From Ciborinia camelliae (Eukaryota; Ascomycota; Leotiomycetes; Helotiales; Sclerotiniaceae), in assembly GCA_025890175.1 (NCBI GenBank), contig JANPYM010000015.1, forward strand, positions 543,025 through 607,024: a stretch of 64,000 bases of DNA, given 5' to 3'. Below the pieces are notes generated by a model. The model saw only the letters and a list, made by a program, of their open reading frames with translations. It did not search any database and was not told the origin of the DNA. Position 1 is the first letter of the stretch; the number at the start of each line of letters is the position of its first letter. Positions 56,944-64,000 of this stretch are shown here, piece after piece. The position numbers and the translations under genes are program-made.

Positions 56944-57471
56944 ATAAAAAATAAAATAAAAAATAAAATAAAAAATAAAATAAAAAATAAAATAAAAAAT
57001 AAAATAAAAAATAAAATAAAAAATAAAATAAAAAAATAAAATAAAAAAATAAAATAAAAAATAAAATAAAAAAATAAAATAAAAAATAAAATAAAAAATA
57101 AAATAAAAAATAAAATAAAAAAATAAAATAAAAAATAAAATAAAAAATAAAATAAAAAAATAAAATAAAAAATAAAATAAAAAATAAAATAAAAAATAAA
57201 ATAAAAAATAAAATAAAAAATAAAATAAAAAATAAAATAAAAAAATAAAATAAAAAAATAAAATAAAAAATAAAATAAAAAATAAAATAAAAAATAAAAT
57301 AAAAAATAAAATAAAAAATAAAATAAAAAATAAAATAAAAAATAAAATAAAAAATAAAATAAAAAATAAAATAAAAAATAAAATAAAAAATAAAATAAAA
57401 AATAAAATAAAAAATAAAATAAAAAATAAAATAAAAAATAAAATAAAAAATAAAATAAAAAATAAAATAAA
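56944..57471. repeat. 12-bp satellite (AAAAAATAAAAT)n
   Basis: About 44 units of a 12-bp A/T repeat, a few units with one extra A. On the minus strand it gives long open frames of FYFI/LFFI units, which are not genes. Confidence 0.97.
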
Positions 57472-57532
57472 CAATAAAATTTAATATTGTTATATATATC
57501 ACTTAAGGCATATAGAAATAGCTTTAGAATCT

Positions 57533-57650
57533 ATAATCTAATAAAAGAATTATACTGAAAAAAAAGAATTCTTTTAAAAAGAATATTATTTAATATAGAT
57601 ATTAATTATATAATTATTATTTATTAAACAAAGGCTTTAATATAATATTT
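57533..57650. repeat. Repeat copy B (heavily mutated) flanking 12-bp satellite
   Basis: Aligns with copy A at 56640-56785 in the same orientation. Examples: AGGATTCTTTTGG becomes AGAATTCTTTTAA; GACGTTGATCATG becomes GATATTAATTATA. Part of the middle is missing. Nearly all changes are C to T or G to A. Confidence 0.82.
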
Positions 57651-57779
57651 TTTTTTTAAAGATAGATTTGAAATATTGAAAAATATAAATCAACTCTATT
57701 TTCTTCTATATTAATTTTTATTATTATTAGATTTGAACTAATTTAGATAAACAATATAAAAAAATTTTAACTTTTTTTT

Positions 57780-58300
57780 TTGTATAAGTCCTCTACTCTA
57801 CTTTCCGGCCCCCCCTGGTTTCCGGCCACCATTTTACACCCAAAATAGCGATTTTAACGTATCTATAACTTAACAACTAATAGATTATATTAATTAAAAT
57901 TTAAAATATAAATTCTATATATAGTTATTAGCTAATATAAGAATTTTTAGAATTTTAGCAATTTTTTGTTAAAAGTTATAAATGTTTTTAATTTAAAATT
58001 TTCGATTTTTTTCAAATTCGCTAACAAATTAATTTTTTTTTTAATTAATTTGTTAGCAAAATTTCAATCGTTAATAAAAAGTTATCTACAAATTATAATA
58101 TATATAAAAAATATATTTTTAGAAATCTTAAACTTTATAGATTCAATAAAAATTTATAATTTATGGATTCGCAAAATCAAGTTCAATTTCAAAGAACCAT
58201 GTTTTATTATTATATTATATAATGTTCTATATAAAAAAACATTTTCTGAAAATATACCATCTTTAAGATCGCTTTTGAATAATCATAATTATTAATCCGT
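57780..58300. mobile_element. Possible decayed DNA-transposon fragment
   Basis: A GC-retaining string (CTACTTTCCGGCC...TTTCCGGCCACC) is followed by AT-rich sequence with a 109-codon frame (57966-58295) of Asn/Ile/Lys/Phe-rich composition. A perfect 15-bp hairpin GCTAACAAATTAATT lies at 58020-58057. No transposase motif can be identified, so this is only a suspicion. Confidence 0.25.
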
Positions 58301-58342
58301 ATCTTTTAACTGACTCGCTAATCGAACCCTGGTCGCATGCTT

Positions 58343-58415
58343 ACCTAGCCTATCTAGCCTACCTAGCCTACCTAGCCTATCTAGCCGAACCTAGCCGAAC
58401 CTAGCCGAGCCTATC
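58343..58415. repeat. 9-10 bp array (ACCTAGCCT / ACCTAGCCGA)
   Basis: About eight units. It resembles the dispersed acctac/taggta motifs seen in many intergenic regions of the window, here expanded. Confidence 0.85.
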
Positions 58416-58513
58416 TACCCTACGAATCGTACGAACCTACGAGCCTATCTAGCCTATACATCGAACCTACAAATCGAGCGTAGCGAGGAATGGGGGTTTA
58501 GGGGCTTGCCCCC

Positions 58514-58958
58514 ATAAATGAAATAAATGAAATAAATGAAATAAATGAAATAAATGAAATAAATGAAATAAATGAAATAAATGAAATAAATGAAATAAAT
58601 GAAATAAATGAAATAAATGAAATAAATGAAATAAATGAAATAAATGAAATAAATGAAATAAATGAAATAAATGAAATAAATGAAATAAATGAAATAAATG
58701 AAATAAATGAAATAAATGAAATAAATGAAATAAATGAAATAAATGAAATAAATGAAATAAATGAAATAAATGAAATAAATGAAATAAATGAAATAAATGA
58801 AATAAATGAAATAAATGAAATAAATGAAATAAATGAAATAAATGAAATAAATGAAATAAATGAAATAAATGAAATAAATGAAATAAATGAAATAAATGAA
58901 ATAAATGAAATAAATGAAATAAATGAAATAAATGAAATAATTGAAATAAATGAAATAA
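58514..58958. repeat. 9-bp satellite (ATAAATGAA)n, about 49 copies
   Basis: 445 bp of an almost perfectly uniform 9-bp unit; one changed unit (ATAATTGAA) is seen near the right end. It starts directly after a GC-rich string (GGGGCTTGCCCCC). Confidence 0.97.
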
Positions 58959-59249
58959 AAAGATTATATATATAAATTCTTTTTATAAATAAATTAAAAA
59001 ATTGAATAATAAATGAAAAAAGTAAATAAAAAGTTAAAAATAAAAAATAATTAAAAAGATTAATAAAATAAAATAAATATCAACTATATAAATTTGAAAA
59101 AGAAAAAAAGATTAAAAATTAAAATAAATAAAGATTATAGAAATTTTAGAAATAATAAAAATTGAAAAATTGAAAAATAAAAGAAAATGGAAAATAAAAT
59201 TAAAAGTTAATTAAATAAATTAATAAAAAAAGTTAAAAAGAAAAAAAGA

Positions 59250-59391
59250 AAAAAACTAAATATAAAAAACTAAATATAAAAAACTAAATATAAAAAACTA
59301 AATATAAAAAACTAAATATAAAAAACTAAATATAAAAAACTAAATATAAAAAACTAAATATAAAAAACTAAATATAAAAAACTAAATATAA
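59250..59391. repeat. 14-bp satellite (AAAAAACTAAATAT)n, about ten copies
   Basis: Ten near-identical 14-bp units, surrounded by irregular A-rich sequence. Confidence 0.95.
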
Positions 59392-62300
59392 ATCATTTAT
59401 ATATAAATTATACAAATTTCGAAAATACTAATTAATAATAATAAAAAATTAAAAAAGTTAAATTAAAAAAAATAAATGAAAAAAAATAAATCAAAAAAAA
59501 TAAATAAAAAAAAATAAATGAAAATATTAAGATAGAAAATGCAAGGAATCAACTAGGTCAATAATGGCTTCAAGACTTTTTATTATTTTTTAAATAAAAT
59601 TTTTATTATTTTTTAAATAATCAACGATATACCATTAATTGTTATTTAAATGATGATGTTCCGTTTAATATAAGGTTTTGTGGGTTTTCGAAGTTTTTTT
59701 ACTTAATTATATAAATCTATTTTGTATATATTAATATTTTACAAATTAAATATTACATTAAAAATTTGCCATTAATCAACATCAAATACTAACAATTGTT
59801 AATATATTAGCTTCAAACCTAAATTCTATGTTTAAGTATCTCTTTTATTTTTATTACTTTTAAATTTATAATAAAATTTTCTTTTTTAAAACATCTCACT
59901 TGAAAAATTTTATTTATTAAAACTTATTACTTATATACATTGAGATATTTCTTCAATTTATATTTTTACAATTATTTTTTTATATAAACAATAGTTTTTA
60001 GGTAATAATTTATTTTTATTAGCTTAAAATCTATACCACTAATAAAATATTAATTTTTAAATAAAACGCATTTTAATATTATATATTTATATTATTTTAT
60101 TTTTTTTAATTTATTAAAAATTCTATAAATACTTAACAAATATCAACTAAATATTAAAAATTATTTTAATAATTTTATTTTAAAGTTTTTATACCTAAAA
60201 TTTTTTTTTTAATATAAAAAAACAAAGATTTTATTAATTTTTTTATTAAATAATTAGATTTTATATTTTTTATTACTTAAAATATTTATATTTTTTTTGT
60301 TTTTATAATTTAAAATTCAAATTTTTAATTTTTATTAATATTATTTTTTATACCTTTTTATACTTTTTTTTTAATTAATTTTTTTATTAATATTATAACT
60401 CTTTCTATTTTCTTTATAATAATTATCCAACGTTTTATAAATATTTTTATAATTTTTACTAAACTTATTTATTTTTATTATACAAAATTAATTAGTTTTT
60501 ATAAAATTAAAAAAATATTAAAAAAAAATAATATTATAAATCAAAAATATTTATTTTTTAATAGCTTTTTGTTATTATATAATAAATATATTTATAAAAA
60601 AAAACCTTATAATTTATTATCCAAATAATTTTATTCTAATATTAATCAATTGTTTTGTTATTAACAAAAATATAATAATATAAAATTAGATTTTATTAAA
60701 AAATAAAAAATATAAAATTATTTTGTTTTTTATTAAAAAAAATATATTTCAACTATTTTTACTATAATTTATAAAACGAAATATATTGGTTTAATATATA
60801 AACCCTATAATATTAAAAAAACCATTATAATCATAACATTTATTTTTTTTAATATAAATATAATTTTAATAAATTTATTGGATATTTATTAATATTTTAT
60901 AGATTACTTTTTATTTATTTATTAATTATTGATTAATATATATAAATATGTTTTTTATTTTTAATTAAAAAAATTGAAAATATAAAGATTAAAAATATAT
61001 CAAACTTTAATTTGGATAATAAAAGTTTATTAAAAAAAAAGGCAAAAATTTTTGTTTTGATTATTTTTTTTATTTTTTTTATTTTTATAAAAAAAAAAAA
61101 AAAAAAAATCGTTATAAAAAATAAAAAAAAGATTGTTTTAAAAAATAATATTTTTGTTTAAAATATTTTTTTTTATTTTTTGAAAAAAATTTAAATTTTT
61201 AAAAAATTAAATTCCAAATTGTTTTATAATAAAAATTAATAAAAAAATAATTTTTTTAAACTGAAATTTTTAAAAATTAAGTTTTTTAAACTTTTTCAAT
61301 TATTTTTAAAACTTTTTAGTTTCCGAATTATTTGCTTTATTTTAATTCCCCATAATTTTTCGAATATCAAACAATTAATATATATTTCTTTTTTTTTAAA
61401 ATATAAAATTTATAAATTTTTTTGGAATATTATTTTCAGTTTTTTTTTGTTTTTTAATTTTAATCTTTTTAATAATATAAATACAAATACAAATAAAAAT
61501 GTTATTATTTAATAAATAATTAATTTTTAATATATATTAAAAATTAATTATTTTTTTTTAAAACCCCAATCTTTTAATTTTGTTTTATTTTTTAATAAAA
61601 GTTTATTATTAAACATTTATTTTTTATTATTAATCAATAATAATTTTTTATTTAAACTTTATATCTTTTATAAATTTTAATAATATATTATTAAAAAAAA
61701 TTAATATATATACAATTTATTTTATTAATTTTTAAAATTTTTTTTTAATAATAATTTAAATATTATTAATAAAAATAATCTTTTTTTATTTAAAATTATT
61801 AAATAATAATAAAAAAAATATAAAATCTTTTGATAATTTAATAATAAAAATAAATAAATTTTTTTTTTACACATTTTTTTTTTTATAAATACAATTTTGT
61901 TATTAATTAATTAATAATCTCTAATTTTTAATTATCAAACTTTATAATAATATATAAATTTTTATAATTATTTTAATTTATAATATTTTTATAATAATAT
62001 ACAAATTATTTGAAATTGTTTTTATTTATAATATTTTTATAATAATATATAAATTATTTAAAATTATTTTTATTTATAATATTTTTTATAATAATATATA
62101 AATTATTTGAAATTGTTTTTTATTTACAATATTTTATTTGTTTTCACTAATATTATATTAACAATATTTTTTTATTAAAATAACTATTTAAAATTATATT
62201 CAAATTTTAAAGATTTTTCCTTAATTCCTATATATTTTTTAATAAAACATAATTTTTTTATTAAACTAAATATTATATTCCTTTCTTTTTTTTTTGATAT

Positions 62301-64000
62301 ACTAAAATTTTCTTTATTTTGTATTTTAGTTTTTTTTTTTATTTTTTTAAATAACAATAGATTAATAATATTTTTTTTTTTATATTATAATTTTAATAAA
62401 AAAATATAAAATATATTATATATTTTATAAATAAAAAATAGTTTTAATTTATATAATTATTTACTTAAAATAATATTAATAATTATAAATAACCCTATAA
62501 ATTGTTTTAAAAATTTTTTTTTAAATCTTAATTATTTAATATTCTTTATATTAAATATTATCAAATCATTAATATTAAATCATTAATATTTTATTAAAAT
62601 ATCTTTTTAAATTTTTTTTGTAATTATTTTTTATTAAAATTTTTTAAGCTTTTTTTGTTTTTTTATTAAAGTTTTAATTCTTTACAAATCATTAACGTTT
62701 TTCTTTTTACATTAACATTTTCGTTAATATAATTAAATATAAATTGAAAATTATATATTACCTTAAATAAAATCTTTTTTATTATATTATATTAATTAGT
62801 ATTATATATAAATTTTATTAAAAATAATAATAATATTTAATTATTTTATTTTTAATTTAAATAATATATAATATAATATATAAAATTTTAGTTTTATTAT
62901 TTAATTTATTTATTAATTTAAAAATAAAATATTATCAATAATTTTTGATGAATATAAAAATAAAATATTAGGTTTTTTTAAAAATAATTTATAAATTATA
63001 ACCCTCTATTTAAAATAATATTTTTTAATATATTAAAATTTTTAAATATATATATAAATAATATTTCTATTAATTCAAATAAATTAATAATTTTTATAAT
63101 AAATATATATTTTATTAATTTTATAAATTTATTAATTATTATAAGGATTATATTGTAAATATATTTTTTAATTTTTAAAAAAAATAAATTTGTAATAAAA
63201 TTTATAATTATTTTTTTTTAAAATTTTATAGAAAAAGGAAATATTTTTAATTTATTATATAATTAATAATATTTTATTATTAAATATTAATATATTATAT
63301 AAATCTTAATATATTTTTTAATATTTTTTTTTATATTTTATTAAAAATATTTTTTTTTTAATATTTTTAATATTTTTTTTATACTTCAATATTTTTTTAT
63401 TAAATTATTGTGATAGATTTTTAAGATTTTTGTTTTTATAATAAAATTTGATGGTATAAAAATAGTTTTATTATAAATAATTATTTTTTTAATATTTATT
63501 TGTTATAATAAAATGTTTTTAATAGATTTTTGTTTTTATTTAATATATTTTTTATTTTTTATAAATTTATTATATTTTTATAATTATAATAAAATATTTT
63601 TTATAAATTTTAATATAATATTTAATATTATTTCGTTTTTAATTATAATATTAATTATTTAATAAAATATTAATTATTTATAATTAATTTTTATTAATAA
63701 TTTTTTTGGATTGTAAAAAAATAAATAATTTTTTTTTTTTTAAAAAAAATTTATAATATTTTATAAAAATAATTATTTTATATTTAAATAATAATATATT
63801 TTAATTAAAATTATTATATTTTTTAATTTATTTTTTAATATTAAAAACATTTTGTTATTATTTTTTGGATTATTAAAATAATTTGATTGTTTTAATAGTT
63901 TATTTATTAAATTTGATTTTTTGGTTTTATATTTAATTTCAAAATTATATATAATAAATATTTTGGTTTATTTAATTTATTTATTATTTAATTTTTTTTT

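Larger units (their letters stand above)
55440..64000. other. Extremely AT-rich repeat-decay block, runs to window end
   Basis: Base composition changes abruptly here. Short GC-retaining islands (about 56090-56150, 56430-56520, 56700-56785, 57785-57860, 58310-58515) are embedded in long A/T tracts. From about 59,400 to the end G and C are rare. No intact gene, tRNA or rRNA was found. The pattern fits old transposon copies decayed by RIP; pericentromeric or subtelomeric location is possible but not shown. Confidence 0.8.

Noticed and set aside
56828..57502. Long minus-strand open frames of Phe/Tyr/Ile repeats (224 and 178 codons)
   Set aside because: They are simple translations of the 12-bp A/T satellite, occur in two frames at once, and have no ATG-initiated plausible gene context.
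57966..58295. 109-codon frame in AT-rich block
   Set aside because: Composition is what AT-rich DNA produces; no motif can be named. Kept only as part of a weak transposon suspicion.

Overview
The window looks like nuclear DNA from a filamentous ascomycete (Pezizomycotina). The protein set and the style of the intergenic DNA suggest Leotiomycetes, of the Botrytis/Sclerotinia type, but that placement rests on recall and not on a search. Evidence: typical fungal housekeeping proteins, many 48-110 nt GT-AG introns, a Zn(II)2Cys6 regulator, an intron-containing tRNA-Lys, and repeats decayed by C-to-T/G-to-A changes like those of repeat-induced point mutation (RIP).

Layout. 1-9.2 kb: type II PI 4-kinase LSB6 (minus, cut by the window edge), AIM41 (minus), a Ser/Arg-rich orphan ORF (plus), tRNA-Lys(UUU) (plus), EF-2 (minus). 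10.1-22.9 kb: the giant bridge-like lipid-transfer protein CSF1 (minus) and, divergent from it, a seven-helix TMEM184/DUF300 membrane protein (plus). 22.9-29.7 kb: gene-poor, holding a spliced methyltransferase gene that lacks a clear start and its C-terminus. 29.7-39.7 kb: NOG1 (minus), URA5 (plus), an AANAT/PAA1-type N-acetyltransferase (minus), DDI1 (plus), RRP8 (minus). 40.7-41.4 kb: an AT-rich Tc1/mariner-like non-autonomous element with long inverted ends, sitting between RRP8 and a zinc-cluster transcription factor. 42.6-47.6 kb: that factor and an unrecognised internally duplicated protein. 47.6-52.6 kb: a gene desert rich in short tandem arrays. 52.6-54.7 kb: a NIPA-type Mg2+ transporter. 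55.4-64.0 kb: an extremely AT-rich block with repeat fragments, hairpins and three satellite arrays, then more than 4 kb of near-pure A/T.

Most genes are unrelated housekeeping units. Themes are ribosome production and translation (NOG1, RRP8, EF-2, tRNA-Lys), membrane lipids and transport (LSB6, CSF1, TMEM184, NIPA), nucleotide synthesis (URA5) and protein turnover (DDI1). They are not an operon or an obvious cluster. Exon models were built by hand from splice signals, reading phase and remembered family sequences; introns are in phase throughout.

Most notable observations: (1) the DDI1 start codon appears to be split by an intron, so splicing chooses between a 25-residue peptide and the full protein; (2) two copies of one repeat flank a 12-bp satellite and differ almost only by RIP-type transitions; (3) a mariner-like element with TA target duplication lies in a divergent promoter; (4) a 9-bp satellite is almost perfectly uniform inside otherwise decayed DNA. 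I found no clearly new multi-gene system.
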